From Agitococcus sp. (lineage in GTDB: Bacteria > Pseudomonadota > Gammaproteobacteria > Pseudomonadales > Moraxellaceae), in the NCBI GenBank assembly GCA_030646715.1, contig JAUSLJ010000033.1, positions 1 through 64,000 on the forward strand: a DNA stretch of 64,000 bases. The letters run 5' to 3'. The notes below the pieces were generated by a model that worked only from the letters and a program-made list of their open reading frames with translations, was not told the DNA's origin and did no database searches. A program made the position numbers and the translations under genes. This document shows, piece by piece, positions 8,823 to 17,419 of the stretch. The first letter of the stretch is position 1, and each line of letters starts with the position of its first letter.

Positions 8823-8854
8823 TTAGAGGTGTAAGCTGTGGTTTGGAGTTTATG

Positions 8855-9097
8855 ATGGAAAAATCAATGTTTTTTGATGGTCGTATCATCATTGATGCGG
8901 ATGTTTGTAATGGTCGTCCAACCATTAGAGGCCAACGCATTACCGTGCAAAGTATTTTAGAGTATTTGAGTGCGGGTGACTCCGAAGCGGATATTTTGAC
9001 AGAGTATCCTAGCTTAGAGTCGGCGGATATTCGTGCCTGTTTGGCTTTTGCGGGTCAGTTAATGGCACAACGTTATGATATTTTGAAGGTGGCTTAA
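8855..9097 (+). CDS. DUF433 antitoxin
   Basis: The ATG at 8855 follows GGAG with six-base spacing. An ATG one codon earlier and a TTG further out are alternatives. The 80-residue product matches DUF433: IDADVCNGRPTIRGQRITVQ, an HTH-type core, then SILEYLSAGDSEADILTEYP. DUF433 proteins are the DNA-binding antitoxins of type II pairs with DUF5615 PIN-like toxins. The toxin gene follows after two bases, supporting coupled expression and autoregulation. Confidence 0.85.
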   Translation: MEKSMFFDGRIIIDADVCNGRPTIRGQRITVQSILEYLSAGDSEADILTEYPSLESADIRACLAFAGQLMAQRYDILKVA

Positions 9098-9099
9098 GC

Positions 9100-9441
9100 G
9101 TGGCGCGGTTTTTAATTGATGCCAATTTACCAAGTCGCTTAGTTTTATGGCATCACGCCGATTTTGAGCTGGTTGCTAATCTTGGTGAAGATTGGCCAGA
9201 TAGTCAGGTGTGGGATTACGCCCAAAAAAATAATCTCACAATTGTTACTAAAGATGCCGATTTTTCGGAAAGAATCATGTTGTCATCACCACCGCCAAGA
9301 GTGGTATTGCTTAAAATAGGCAATCTTCGCATTGTAGAGCTAAGAGCTTTTTTACTCAGGGTCTGGCCGCAAATAGACCAACTATCAGCACAGTATAAAC
9401 TATTGATTGTTAAGCAAGCGACAATTGAAGGTATTGTCTAG
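9100..9441 (+). CDS. DUF5615 PIN-like ribonuclease toxin
   Basis: The GTG start lies two bases after the antitoxin stop. The 113-residue product has the DUF5615/Mut7-C-type PIN fold signature: FLIDANLP (Asp 7), DSQVWDYAQ (Asp) and TIVTKDADFSE (two Asp). These acidic residues would bind Mg in an RNase active site. The size and operon match the DUF433/DUF5615 toxin-antitoxin class. The pair sits between nrtR and its presumed target nadV. Confidence 0.82.
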   Translation: MARFLIDANLPSRLVLWHHADFELVANLGEDWPDSQVWDYAQKNNLTIVTKDADFSERIMLSSPPPRVVLLKIGNLRIVELRAFLLRVWPQIDQLSAQYKLLIVKQATIEGIV

Positions 9442-9512
9442 CGTGATGATCGAATCAACATAAAAGCAATGATATTTAGAAATCAAAAAATATTGCAGAA
9501 AGTTCTTGCTTA

Positions 9513-9535
9513 ATTAGTGTCTCTAGGACAATATA
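9513..9535. promoter_or_regulatory. Candidate NrtR operator upstream of nadV
   Basis: The inverted repeat TGTC-tctag-GACA (9518-9530) lies in the nadV leader, with partly matching AT-rich outer arms (ATTAG left, ATATA right). NrtR sites are palindromes of this kind. The assignment rests on position and symmetry only. Confidence 0.4.
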
Positions 9536-9638
9536 TAAACATGCAACGCGGTAGGTGTTCTACCGTGTTGGTGAACAGCGAAAGAGGATAGACCAACTTC
9601 GCTATCAAATACTCAACAAAATGACTGGGGATTCCATC

Positions 9639-11015
9639 ATGAGCAACATTCTTCTTAATGCCGATTCGTACAAAGCCTCTCACTTCTTGCAATATCCACA
9701 AAACACCTCGACTGTTTCTAGCTACATTGAATCTCGTGGTGGCTTGTTTGAGGCGACGTTATTTTTTGGTTTACAGGCTTTTATCAAACAAACACTACTC
9801 AAGCCGTTTAACCAAGCCGATATTGATGAAGCAGACGAATTATTAACTGCTCATGGTGTGCCATTTAATCGCGCGGGTTGGCAATATATTTTGGATAACT
9901 ATAACGGCTTTTTACCCTTAGAAATCCAAGCCGTGCCAGAGGGTTCAGTCGTTGCCACGCACAAGGTTTTAGTGCAAGTACAAAACACCGATGCGAATTG
10001 TGCTTGGTTAACCAGTTATATCGAAACAGCATTATTGCGCGCTGTGTGGTATCCAACAACGGTTGCGACGGTTTCTTACCAATGCAAACAAGTGATTGCC
10101 CGTTATCTGGCCGCGACAGCAGACAGCATGGACGGCTTACTTTTTAAGCTTCACGACTTCGGTGCAAGGGGCGCAAGCAGCGAAGAGACCGCCGCACTTG
10201 GTGGCATGGCGCACTTAGTTAATTTTATGGGTAGCGATACCGTCAATGCGATCGTTGCCGCACGTCGTTATTACCAAGAGCCAATGGCAGGTTTTTCCAT
10301 TCCTGCCGCTGAACACAGCACGATTACTAGCTGGGGACGTGATGGCGAAAAAGACGCTTACGCTAATATGCTCAAGCAATTTGGTGGCGAGGGTAAATTA
10401 GTGGCGGTGGTGAGTGATTCTTATGACTTATGGAATGCCATTGATAATCTTTGGGGCGATGAATTACGTGATGCGGTAATCAATAGCGGTGGTACATTGG
10501 TGATTCGACCTGACAGTGGCGACCCTGTGCAAATTGTCAGTACCACCATTGAAAAGTTGATGGCGAAGTTTGGCTATAGCGTCAATAGCAAAGGCTATAA
10601 AGTATTACCTGCTTGTGTGCGTGTGATTCAAGGCGATGGTATTTGCTTGGCAACCATTGAAGCGATTTTGGTTGAAATGCAACAACGAGAATTGTCTGCC
10701 GATAATATTGCTTTTGGTATGGGTGGTGAGTTATTGCAAAAAGTGAATCGGGATACGCAAAAATTTGCCATGAAAGCCTCGGCGGCTTGTGTGAATGGTG
10801 ACTGGCGTGATGTTTATAAAGACCCCATTACTGACAGTGGCAAACGCAGCAAACGCGGTCGTTTAGCGTTGATTCGTACTGAAGATGGCCAAGTTGCAAC
10901 CGTGCGTGAAGATGAGTTAGCAGGCCGTGAAAACGTATTGCGGGTAGTGTATCGCAATGGTGAGTTGTTAGTGAATGAGTGTTTTGCTGAGATTAGAGCG
11001 AGAGTGACAGCATGA
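9639..11015 (+). CDS. nadV: Nicotinamide phosphoribosyltransferase NadV
   Basis: This 458-residue protein starts MSNILLNADSYKASHFLQYP, characteristic of bacterial Nampt. The ATG at 9639 follows GGGG with eight-base spacing. In-frame GTG (9555) and ATG (9621) codons upstream lack good sites and would add a non-conserved tail. Other landmarks are LLFKLHDFGARG, IPAAEHSTITSWG and VIRPDSGDP, which form the PRPP and nicotinamide pocket. The enzyme makes nicotinamide mononucleotide from nicotinamide and PRPP in one-step NAD salvage. The macro-domain gene overlaps its stop by four bases, and nrtR upstream probably represses it. Confidence 0.94.
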   Translation: MSNILLNADSYKASHFLQYPQNTSTVSSYIESRGGLFEATLFFGLQAFIKQTLLKPFNQADIDEADELLTAHGVPFNRAGWQYILDNYNGFLPLEIQAVPEGSVVATHKVLVQVQNTDANCAWLTSYIETALLRAVWYPTTVATVSYQCKQVIARYLAATADSMDGLLFKLHDFGARGASSEETAALGGMAHLVNFMGSDTVNAIVAARRYYQEPMAGFSIPAAEHSTITSWGRDGEKDAYANMLKQFGGEGKLVAVVSDSYDLWNAIDNLWGDELRDAVINSGGTLVIRPDSGDPVQIVSTTIEKLMAKFGYSVNSKGYKVLPACVRVIQGDGICLATIEAILVEMQQRELSADNIAFGMGGELLQKVNRDTQKFAMKASAACVNGDWRDVYKDPITDSGKRSKRGRLALIRTEDGQVATVREDELAGRENVLRVVYRNGELLVNECFAEIRARVTA

Positions 11016-11467
11016 AAACAAGACAAGGCGACTTGATTCAATTAGCTTTAGCAGGTGAGTTTGATGTAATTGTTCATGGTTGTAACTGTCATTGTCAGAT
11101 GGGGCGAGGTATTGCTTTAACCATTAAAGAGCAATTACCTGAAGCGTATTTGGCCGACTGTCAAACGCCTAAAAGTGATAAGTCGAAACTGGGCACAATG
11201 TCGATGGCTGAGATTAAGCGCGGTGAAACGCAATTTACGGTTGTAAATGCCTATACCCAATTCGATTGGGCAGGAAATGGTGTTAATGCGGATTATCATG
11301 CGATTAGACAAGTGATGAAAGCCATTAAAGTAGCGTTTTCAGGTAAAAGGATTGGCTATCCTAAAATTGGCGCAGGTTTAGCTGGTGGTGATTGGGATAT
11401 TATTTATCCTATCATTTGCGAAGAGTTAGCAGGGGAGCATCATACTTATGTGGAATATGGCTTATAA
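11012..11467 (+). CDS. Macro-domain protein (ADP-ribose/deacylase-like)
   Basis: This 151-residue macro domain begins in an ATGA overlap with nadV. The pocket signatures are VIVHGCNCHCQMGRGIA (residues 18-34) and the glycine loop YPKIGAGLAGGDW near 110-122. This pattern resembles the ALC1/TARG1-type or Poa1-like macro proteins that bind ADP-ribose or its derivatives. Being in one transcript with NadV and under a regulator that senses ADP-ribose-type ligands suggests recycling of ADP-ribosyl products of NAD turnover. The exact substrate cannot be set from sequence. Confidence 0.85.
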   Translation: MKTRQGDLIQLALAGEFDVIVHGCNCHCQMGRGIALTIKEQLPEAYLADCQTPKSDKSKLGTMSMAEIKRGETQFTVVNAYTQFDWAGNGVNADYHAIRQVMKAIKVAFSGKRIGYPKIGAGLAGGDWDIIYPIICEELAGEHHTYVEYGL

Positions 11468-11607
11468 AGCCAACCGTTCAGTCTATTTTTTGCACCATTT
11501 GTCGTAAATGCCTCACCAGTTGTTCGACAAGCAGTCAGCTTTTCGCTGGATTGCAACATAACATTTATATGCTCTTCCTGCATCGCATCTTCTCAGGATG
11601 AACGCTT

Positions 11608-12306
11608 ATGAATATTCAAAAGTACTCGGCCGCATTGTTACTCGCCTGTTCGTTTAATGTCTGTCATGCCGACAAAGAAGACGTACAAGGACTACAACCC
11701 GCTGTCGATCATGATTGGTATATCGTTAAAAAAGATGACACTCGTCATATTACCACCTACGCCAAAAATGAAGATGGCAAAAGTATTCGCTCCTTTAAAA
11801 TAGAAGCGCGTATTGATGCTTCTTTAGCTACCTTAGCGGGCGTGCATTTTGACGTTGCTAATATCAAAAAATGGTATTGGGAAACGTTGGAGTCCAAACT
11901 CATGAGTAAAGTATCCGATACCGAATACATTTATTACATGAAATTTAATACACCTCTCGCACCAGACCGTGATGTGGTTATTCATGCGACGATTGAGCCA
12001 TTTCAAGATGGCCATAAATATATGCTGCTGCGTCTGCGTGGTGAGCCATCAATAATGCCTGTTCCCGACGGCGTGACGCGATTAACGGCATTTGATATTG
12101 ATATTAAATTGACACCCTTAGTCAATGGCGAAACGCAAATAGATATTCAGGGTTATATTGATCCGTCAGGCGGTCTGCCTGCATGGACGGTGAATATGTT
12201 TCAACGACAAGCTCCATACGCCACGATGCTGGGTTTATATCGCATGGTGCAGAAACCTGAATATTCACGGATGAAAATGCCATTGGCGTTTCGATATACG
12301 CAATAA
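11608..12306 (+). CDS. START-domain lipid-binding protein, exported
   Basis: This 232-residue protein has a signal peptide (hydrophobic residues 8-20, CHA before the mature start). It then shows a START/SRPBCC-type helix-grip fold with KWYWETLESKLMSKVSDTEYIYYMKFNTPLAPDRDVV, written here as a domain region at about 90-130. Such proteins bind lipids or sterol-like ligands in the periplasm. An AGGATG site precedes the ATG. It stands alone between the NAD operon and the tetR-type gene, which converges from the right. Its ligand is unknown. Confidence 0.75.
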   Translation: MNIQKYSAALLLACSFNVCHADKEDVQGLQPAVDHDWYIVKKDDTRHITTYAKNEDGKSIRSFKIEARIDASLATLAGVHFDVANIKKWYWETLESKLMSKVSDTEYIYYMKFNTPLAPDRDVVIHATIEPFQDGHKYMLLRLRGEPSIMPVPDGVTRLTAFDIDIKLTPLVNGETQIDIQGYIDPSGGLPAWTVNMFQRQAPYATMLGLYRMVQKPEYSRMKMPLAFRYTQ

Positions 12307-12348
12307 TATTTAGTTAGGCTAAGGTGGGAAGTTTCGTATAGCCCCACC

Positions 12349-12945
12349 TTAACCCTGCTCCAAATAACCTACAATCATATTCACCAAACCATCACGCACA
12401 GCCTTTTCTGATAATAAACTTTCATGTTGCTGGCTCGCTAAACGCACCATCGTAAATAGCGTGCTATTAATAATAATAAATAAGCGTACCTGTAAATCGA
12501 CAATCGGGTATTGGTGATAATGTTTAATAAAATACATCCGCGCGGTTTCTGAAAAATGCTGTTGTAAAACATCTGCGACTTGTTCTGTTGGCAATCTGTG
12601 CCAATTACGGACTAACTCTAAATATAAGCCATCGCTACTATTCAACAAGCTAAAACCCATATCAATGGCTTGTTCTATCAATGTTCGCAGAGTCACACCT
12701 TCACGCGCAGGAATGTGTTTTAAGGTCGTGCCGACATCTAAAGCCAATTTATTGAGTAACCCCGTCAATAAAGCTTCTTTACTATCAAAATATTGATATA
12801 ACGAGCCGACACTGACACCTGCAATTTCAGCAATGGCAGGTGTACTAGTGTTATCGAGTCCACGCAAAGCAATACATTTGGCGGTTGCTTCCAACAAGGT
12901 ATTAACCATTTGTTTGGAACGTTGTTGCTGTGGTGACTTACGCAT
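12349..12945 (-). CDS. TetR-family repressor of the divergent DUF2236/Lva-like operon
   Basis: The ATG at 12943-12945 follows GGAAA and gives 198 residues. A TTG five codons out is less likely. An N-terminal TetR HTH lies at about residues 8-52 (ATAKCIALRGLDNTSTPAIA, then GVSVGSLYQYFDSKEALL). The C-terminal ligand domain is family-variable. It is divergent from the oxygenase operon, and the 129-base gap holds two overlapping perfect palindromes (13013-13048), the probable operator for both directions. The inducer is probably an acyl or hydroxyacyl metabolite of the operon (inference). Confidence 0.88.
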   Translation of the reverse strand: MRKSPQQQRSKQMVNTLLEATAKCIALRGLDNTSTPAIAEIAGVSVGSLYQYFDSKEALLTGLLNKLALDVGTTLKHIPAREGVTLRTLIEQAIDMGFSLLNSSDGLYLELVRNWHRLPTEQVADVLQQHFSETARMYFIKHYHQYPIVDLQVRLFIIINSTLFTMVRLASQQHESLLSEKAVRDGLVNMIVGYLEQG

Positions 12946-13012
12946 AACACGATTTTCCAAAAAACGAGAACTTAGGCAGAGAATAAGTTAAAAAAGGGCT
13001 AAACGCGAATTG

Positions 13013-13048
13013 AATGCGAATATAGTTTCGCATTATTGTCGAAACTAT
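13013..13048. promoter_or_regulatory. Two overlapping palindromic operators for the TetR-type regulator
   Basis: Palindrome 1 is AATGCGA (13013-13019), an 8-base spacer, TCGCATT (13028-13034). Palindrome 2 is ATAGTTTCG (13022-13030), a 9-base spacer, CGAAACTAT (13040-13048). All arms are perfect and the two share ATAGTTTCGCATT. They lie between divergent tetR and oxygenase starts, 26 bases before the latter's ATG. Confidence 0.75.
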
Positions 13049-13074
13049 CCTAGTCACGATTGTGAGAAAGCATC

Positions 13075-14313
13075 ATGAATTCTGCATCCGTTGAACGCCG
13101 TCCCGTGCCGAAACGGGCAAGACCTTTTGCTAAAGCCCATAAACATACGCCCAAATTACTAAAATTGTTTCTTGGCCGTGATTTAACGCCAAGTCGTGAT
13201 GAATATGATCGTGTGGTTGATGCGTTATGGGACGGCGATTTAGAAATGGATGCGTTAGTAGAGTGGATGTATGACTCCGACACCACCGCCGCACGCAAAA
13301 TGTTTAAGCAAGCGATGGAGCAGGGCGTTGACAGCATTCCAAATGCGCCAGAACCATTACGCCATTTTTTCAACACCATCGAAAAAACACCTACATGGCT
13401 AGACAAAGATTTACTTAATGAAGGTATGTTATTTATTCATGGGACGGGTTTAGCTTCAACCTATGTGTTGCGTGATTTGGCGTTAATGGGTGGCTATTTG
13501 CTGTCGGGTTTTAATCAATCGTTGGTGATGACGGGGGCATTAAATCGAGGCACTAAACAACGAGTCGCAGAAACAGGTAAATGGTGGATGAACTGCACCA
13601 CTCCCAACGGGTTAGAGCGTTTTGGCGAAGGTTTTAAAACAACGATTCATGTGCGTATGGTTCATGCCTTAGTGAGACGCAATCTCGCCGCTCGACCTGA
13701 TTGGGATAGCAGTCAATGGGCATTGCCGATTAGCCAAATTGATATGGTTGCCACTTATTTAGGTTTTAGCGTGGTGATGTTGGGTGGTTTGCGGATGTTG
13801 GGCATTCCTATCACTCCGCGTGAGTCAAAAGCCGTGATGCATCTATGGAGTTATGCTTGTTGGTTGATGGGCGTAGAGGAAAAATGGCTAGTCTTTACTG
13901 AACGTGAAGCGATGGTGCTGTTGTATCACACGTTTATGACACAAAGTAAACCCGATGCCAGTAGTCGAGAGTTGGCGCAAGCTTTAGCGCAAGAACCATT
14001 AGAGCGTAGTTTTCCTGCGATGCAGTCGTTGCGTCGTAAATTGTATTACCACCAACATCTCAGCATTAGCCAGTATTTTTTAGGCACTGAAAAAATGGCG
14101 CAACTGGGTTTGCCTGAACATATTTTACCGTGGTTTCCTGCACTGACGTTTGCGCCGCGATTGGCACAATACAGCTTACAACATTGGCTACCGAATCAAC
14201 GGCAGAAGCAACAGCAAGAAGGCCGAAAGCTACAACAAGAGGCGTTGGATTCGTTGTTTGGTGATAAAGAGCAACAGGTGATTCAGCCCAATGCAAGTCA
14301 TCCCGCGCATTAA
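13075..14313 (+). CDS. DUF2236 (MpaB/Lcp-like) oxygenase
   Basis: This 412-residue protein is of the DUF2236 family, which includes the haem-containing latex-clearing protein Lcp and the fungal MpaB oxygenase. It shows the family-like helical core with LRHFFNTIEKTPTWLD, GTGLASTYVLRDLALMGGYL, RVAETGKWWMNC and a His-rich FKTTIHVRMVHALVRR segment (near residues 190-205). These supply candidate haem ligand and catalytic residues. There is no signal peptide. It is the first gene of the TetR-controlled operon and could cleave or oxidise an unsaturated chain, feeding 4-oxo or 4-hydroxy acids to the LvaABCD-like enzymes behind it. The substrate is unknown. Confidence 0.78.
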   Translation: MNSASVERRPVPKRARPFAKAHKHTPKLLKLFLGRDLTPSRDEYDRVVDALWDGDLEMDALVEWMYDSDTTAARKMFKQAMEQGVDSIPNAPEPLRHFFNTIEKTPTWLDKDLLNEGMLFIHGTGLASTYVLRDLALMGGYLLSGFNQSLVMTGALNRGTKQRVAETGKWWMNCTTPNGLERFGEGFKTTIHVRMVHALVRRNLAARPDWDSSQWALPISQIDMVATYLGFSVVMLGGLRMLGIPITPRESKAVMHLWSYACWLMGVEEKWLVFTEREAMVLLYHTFMTQSKPDASSRELAQALAQEPLERSFPAMQSLRRKLYYHQHLSISQYFLGTEKMAQLGLPEHILPWFPALTFAPRLAQYSLQHWLPNQRQKQQQEGRKLQQEALDSLFGDKEQQVIQPNASHPAH

Positions 14314-14325
14314 GGAGAGCCTAAC

Positions 14326-14376
14326 GTGATTTTAATATTAATTTGGCTATATAAACGTTACGGTGGTATTCGCTAA
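14326..14376 (+). CDS. Candidate 16-codon ORF between oxygenase and SDR
   Basis: A GTG at 14326 follows AAGGAG with good spacing and runs 16 codons to a TAA that shares its last base with the ATG of the SDR gene. The peptide begins MILILIWLYKRYGGIR: a short hydrophobic stretch and then basic residues. The SDR has no strong ribosome site of its own, so this may be a coupling leader or a tiny membrane peptide. Not established as expressed. Confidence 0.4.
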   Translation: MILILIWLYKRYGGIR

Positions 14377-15155
14377 TGGTAAATTTACCTTCGTTCGGTT
14401 TAGATGGCCAAATCGTGATGGTGACAGGTGCATCAAGCGGTTTGGGCTTGTATTTTGTGCATTTATTAGCGGCTGCGGGTGCGGAAGTTGTATTAGCTGC
14501 ACGAAGTTTAGATAAATTACAAGTGACGGTAGATGAACTACACAGCGCAGGACATCGTGCTTATGCGGTGGCGATGGATGTCAGCAATAAAGCCTCTGTA
14601 CAACATGCTTTTGTCGAAGCAGAACAATTATTAGGTGGTCGAACTATTCAATTATTGGTCAACAATGCAGGCTGGTGTGGTCGCAGTTTTTTTCTTAATG
14701 TGGAAGAAGAAGAGTGGGAGACGGTGATTGATACCAGTCTCAAAGGCTCATTTTTAGTGGCGCAAGAGATGTCTCGTCGTTTAGTGGCCGCTAAACAGGC
14801 AGGTAGTATAGTTAATATTGCTTCGATTTTAGGACTACGAGTGACCAGTGCCGTATCGCCATATTGTGCTGCCAAAGCAGGTTTGATTCACTTTAGTCAA
14901 GCAATGGCATTGGAGTTAGCGCGCTATCAAATTCGCGTTAACGTATTAGCACCAGGTTATATTGAAACCGATATGAATCGTGATTTTTGGTTGACTGATG
15001 CAGGCCAACAAATGTTAAAACGTATTCCTCAACGTCGTTTAGGCCAAACGGATGATTTAGCCGCGCCATTGCTATTATTGCTATCAGACGCAGGGCGTTA
15101 TCTTACAGGCAGTACCCTTACCGTTGATGGCGGCCATATTTGTAATAGTATCTAA
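14376..15155 (+). CDS. Short-chain dehydrogenase/reductase, LvaD-like position
   Basis: This 259-residue classical SDR has TGASSGLG (NAD(P)-binding, residues 18-25), NNAG near 92, a Ser in NIASILG near 147 and the catalytic YCAAK near 163-167. By position next to LvaC-, LvaA- and LvaB-like genes it is a candidate for interconversion of 4-oxoacyl-CoA and 4-hydroxyacyl-CoA, as LvaD does in levulinate catabolism. It could instead act on a 3-hydroxyacyl-CoA. It begins on the stop codon of the 16-codon ORF. Confidence 0.8.
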   Translation: MVNLPSFGLDGQIVMVTGASSGLGLYFVHLLAAAGAEVVLAARSLDKLQVTVDELHSAGHRAYAVAMDVSNKASVQHAFVEAEQLLGGRTIQLLVNNAGWCGRSFFLNVEEEEWETVIDTSLKGSFLVAQEMSRRLVAAKQAGSIVNIASILGLRVTSAVSPYCAAKAGLIHFSQAMALELARYQIRVNVLAPGYIETDMNRDFWLTDAGQQMLKRIPQRRLGQTDDLAAPLLLLLSDAGRYLTGSTLTVDGGHICNSI

Positions 15156-15179
15156 TCCTATCTTTGAGGAATCACGCGC

Positions 15180-16379
15180 ATGGATTTTTCCCTATCCCCC
15201 GAAATTAATGATTACCGTTTGCGCGTTCGTGCTTTTGTCGAACAGCACGTCATGCCCTTAGAAAAAGATCCAACCGCGTTTGATGCCCATGAAAATATTC
15301 AAGAGTCGCGGGTCGCAGAAATTCGGGCATTGGCTAAAGCTCAAGGTTTGTGGGCATTTCAAATGCCGAAAGAACGCGGTGGCGCGGGTTTAGGCGTGAT
15401 GGGTATGGCGGCTGTCTATGAAGAAGCGGCACGTTCCCCCTTTGGCCCTGTGATGTTTAATGCGGCACCACCCGATGATGGTAATATGATCGTCTTAAAT
15501 AAAATTTTAGCCACCGAAGAACTCAAGCAACGCTGGTTACAACCGATTATCGACGGTACAGTTCGCTCTGCGTTTGCCATGACCGAACCGCAAGGCTGTG
15601 GCTCTGACCCTTCGTTGACCTATACCACCGCGACCAAACAAGGCAATAAGTGGATTATCAACGGTCGCAAATGGTTTATTACAGGCGCAGAAGGCGCGCA
15701 GCATTTTATTTTGTTAGCCCGTACCAGCGACGACGAGCGTAAAGGCTTAACCGCGTTTTTGTTTGATGCCAAGCAAACAGGTTGGCGTATTGAGCGTCGT
15801 ATTCCCATCATGGGGCCAGAAGAGCATGGCGGCCATTGTGAGTTAGTTTTTGAAGGTCTAGAAATTCCTGATGAAAACCGTTTGCTCGGTGTCGGTGATG
15901 GTTTGAAAGTCACGCAAATCCGTTTAGGCACAGCACGATTAACACACTGTATGCGTTGGTTAGGATTAAGCAAACGCTGTTTAGAAGAAGCTTCGGCCTA
16001 TGTCGCCCATCGAATGAGCTTCGGCCAAACATTAGCGGCACATGAAGGCGTGCAATGGATGTTGGGTGATGTCGCCAAAGATATTCAAATTGGCCGACTG
16101 TTAACCATGCAAGCGGCATGGAAGTTAGATCAAGGCGATTTTGCCCGTAGCGATATTTCCATCGCCAAAATTCATGCTGCCGATACATTACATAAAGCAG
16201 CCGATACCGCAATTCAATTATTGGGTGCGCGCGGTTATTCCAAAGACACGATTGTCGAATGGATTTATCGTTATGCCCGTCAAGCGCGTTTGGTTGATGG
16301 CGCTAGCGAAATTCATAAAATGGTGTTATCGCGTGCCTATTTAAGTGAAGGTCAGGACTTCTTTCGTTGGGGAGTATGA
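15180..16379 (+). CDS. Acyl-CoA dehydrogenase, ACAD10/11 (LvaC) type
   Basis: This 399-residue FAD flavoprotein has FAMTEPQGCGSDPS (flavin/substrate loop, near 122), WFITGAEGA and a C-terminal LLGARGYSKD segment. The catalytic-Glu region reads VDGASEIHKM (Glu 377), the DG-x-x-E-(I/V)-H form found in ACAD10/11 and LvaC rather than the usual EGT form of fatty-acid enzymes. In LvaC and ACAD11 the enzyme removes phosphate from 4-phosphoacyl-CoA, forming an enoyl-CoA. The adjoining APH-like kinase gene overlaps by four bases, matching the fused kinase-dehydrogenase arrangement of ACAD10/11. Confidence 0.86.
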   Translation: MDFSLSPEINDYRLRVRAFVEQHVMPLEKDPTAFDAHENIQESRVAEIRALAKAQGLWAFQMPKERGGAGLGVMGMAAVYEEAARSPFGPVMFNAAPPDDGNMIVLNKILATEELKQRWLQPIIDGTVRSAFAMTEPQGCGSDPSLTYTTATKQGNKWIINGRKWFITGAEGAQHFILLARTSDDERKGLTAFLFDAKQTGWRIERRIPIMGPEEHGGHCELVFEGLEIPDENRLLGVGDGLKVTQIRLGTARLTHCMRWLGLSKRCLEEASAYVAHRMSFGQTLAAHEGVQWMLGDVAKDIQIGRLLTMQAAWKLDQGDFARSDISIAKIHAADTLHKAADTAIQLLGARGYSKDTIVEWIYRYARQARLVDGASEIHKMVLSRAYLSEGQDFFRWGV

Positions 16380-17419
16380 CCTTTATGTCGGCCATATCAG
16401 TGACTATGCCTTTACCGCAACAGCAAGCCATTGTTGAATTTATCCGCCGTGTTGCAGAGGCGCAAGATGTGCAACTGCAAACGGTAAAGTTACTCACAGG
16501 TGGCGCAATTCAAGAAAATTGGCTACTGGAGTTAGAGGTGACAGGCGGAAATTACGCAGGTCATTTGGCAGTAGTTTTACGCTCGGATGCGGCATCAGCC
16601 GTTTCCTCTTCTCATTCACGAGCTCAAGAATTTGCTTTATTACAAGCAGCTTTTGCGGTGGGTGTCACTGTACCCGAGCCTTTATGGTTAGGAGAGAAAA
16701 GCGTCTTTGGCCGTGATTTTTTTATCATGCGTAAAGCCAATGGTATCGCGGCAGGGCATCGTATAGTTAAAGACTTGGGCTTAGGTGGCGACCGTGAATT
16801 ATTGACCGAGCGTATGGGCGAGGAAATGGCACGGCTGCATCGTATTCAACCACCTCATGAGCGTTTAGCTTTTTTGCCTATGCCTCAATTGTCGCCTGCA
16901 CTACAAGGCATACAAAGCTTCCGCCAGTTTTTAGACCAACATCATACGCCATTCCCTGCTTTAGAATGGGGAATCCGTTGGCTAGAACGTTATGCGCCAC
17001 AGACAACAGAATTAGTATTGGCGCACCGTGACTGGCGTACAGGAAATTACATGTTAGATGAGCATGGTCTAACGGCGGTATTAGATTGGGAGTTTGCCGC
17101 GTGGTCAGACCGTTTGGAAGATATTGGTTGGTTTTGCGCGCGTTGTTGGCGCTTTGGCCAGTTTAACAACGAGGCGGGCGGTATTGGTTCTCGGGCAGCG
17201 TTATATCGCGGTTATGAACGTATTTATGGTCAACCATTAGAGTGGCAAAACGTTTACTACTGGGAGGTCAATGCTCACGTCCGTTGGGCGATTATTGCCA
17301 TTCAGCAGGGTGAACGCCATGTGTCAGGACAAGAGCCATCATTAGAGTTAGCGTTAACGGCGCATATTGTTCCAGAATTAGAACTAGAAATTTTAAGGAT
17401 GACGTTAAATCATGCGTGA
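16376..17419 (+). CDS. APH/ChoK-like kinase of 4-hydroxyacyl-CoA (LvaA-like)
   Basis: The ATG at 16376 overlaps the dehydrogenase stop (ATGA). An ATG at 16385, ten bases after GGGGAG, is an equally good start. About 348 residues show the aminoglycoside-phosphotransferase fold: GGAIQENWLLEL (ATP loop, near 40), LVLAHRDWRTGNYMLD (catalytic HxDxxxxN, near 220) and AVLDWEFAAWSD (Mg-binding DWE). In the Lva pathway LvaA with LvaB phosphorylates the 4-hydroxyl group of 4-hydroxyacyl-CoA. The adjacent LvaC-like and LvaB-like genes support that reaction here. Confidence 0.84.
   Translation: MTFMSAISVTMPLPQQQAIVEFIRRVAEAQDVQLQTVKLLTGGAIQENWLLELEVTGGNYAGHLAVVLRSDAASAVSSSHSRAQEFALLQAAFAVGVTVPEPLWLGEKSVFGRDFFIMRKANGIAAGHRIVKDLGLGGDRELLTERMGEEMARLHRIQPPHERLAFLPMPQLSPALQGIQSFRQFLDQHHTPFPALEWGIRWLERYAPQTTELVLAHRDWRTGNYMLDEHGLTAVLDWEFAAWSDRLEDIGWFCARCWRFGQFNNEAGGIGSRAALYRGYERIYGQPLEWQNVYYWEVNAHVRWAIIAIQQGERHVSGQEPSLELALTAHIVPELELEILRMTLNHA

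Noticed and set aside
13050-13406. 118-residue minus-strand frame at the start of the oxygenase gene
   Set aside because: It overlaps both the palindromic operator and the oxygenase coding start. The Ser/Arg-rich composition is typical of an antisense shadow.
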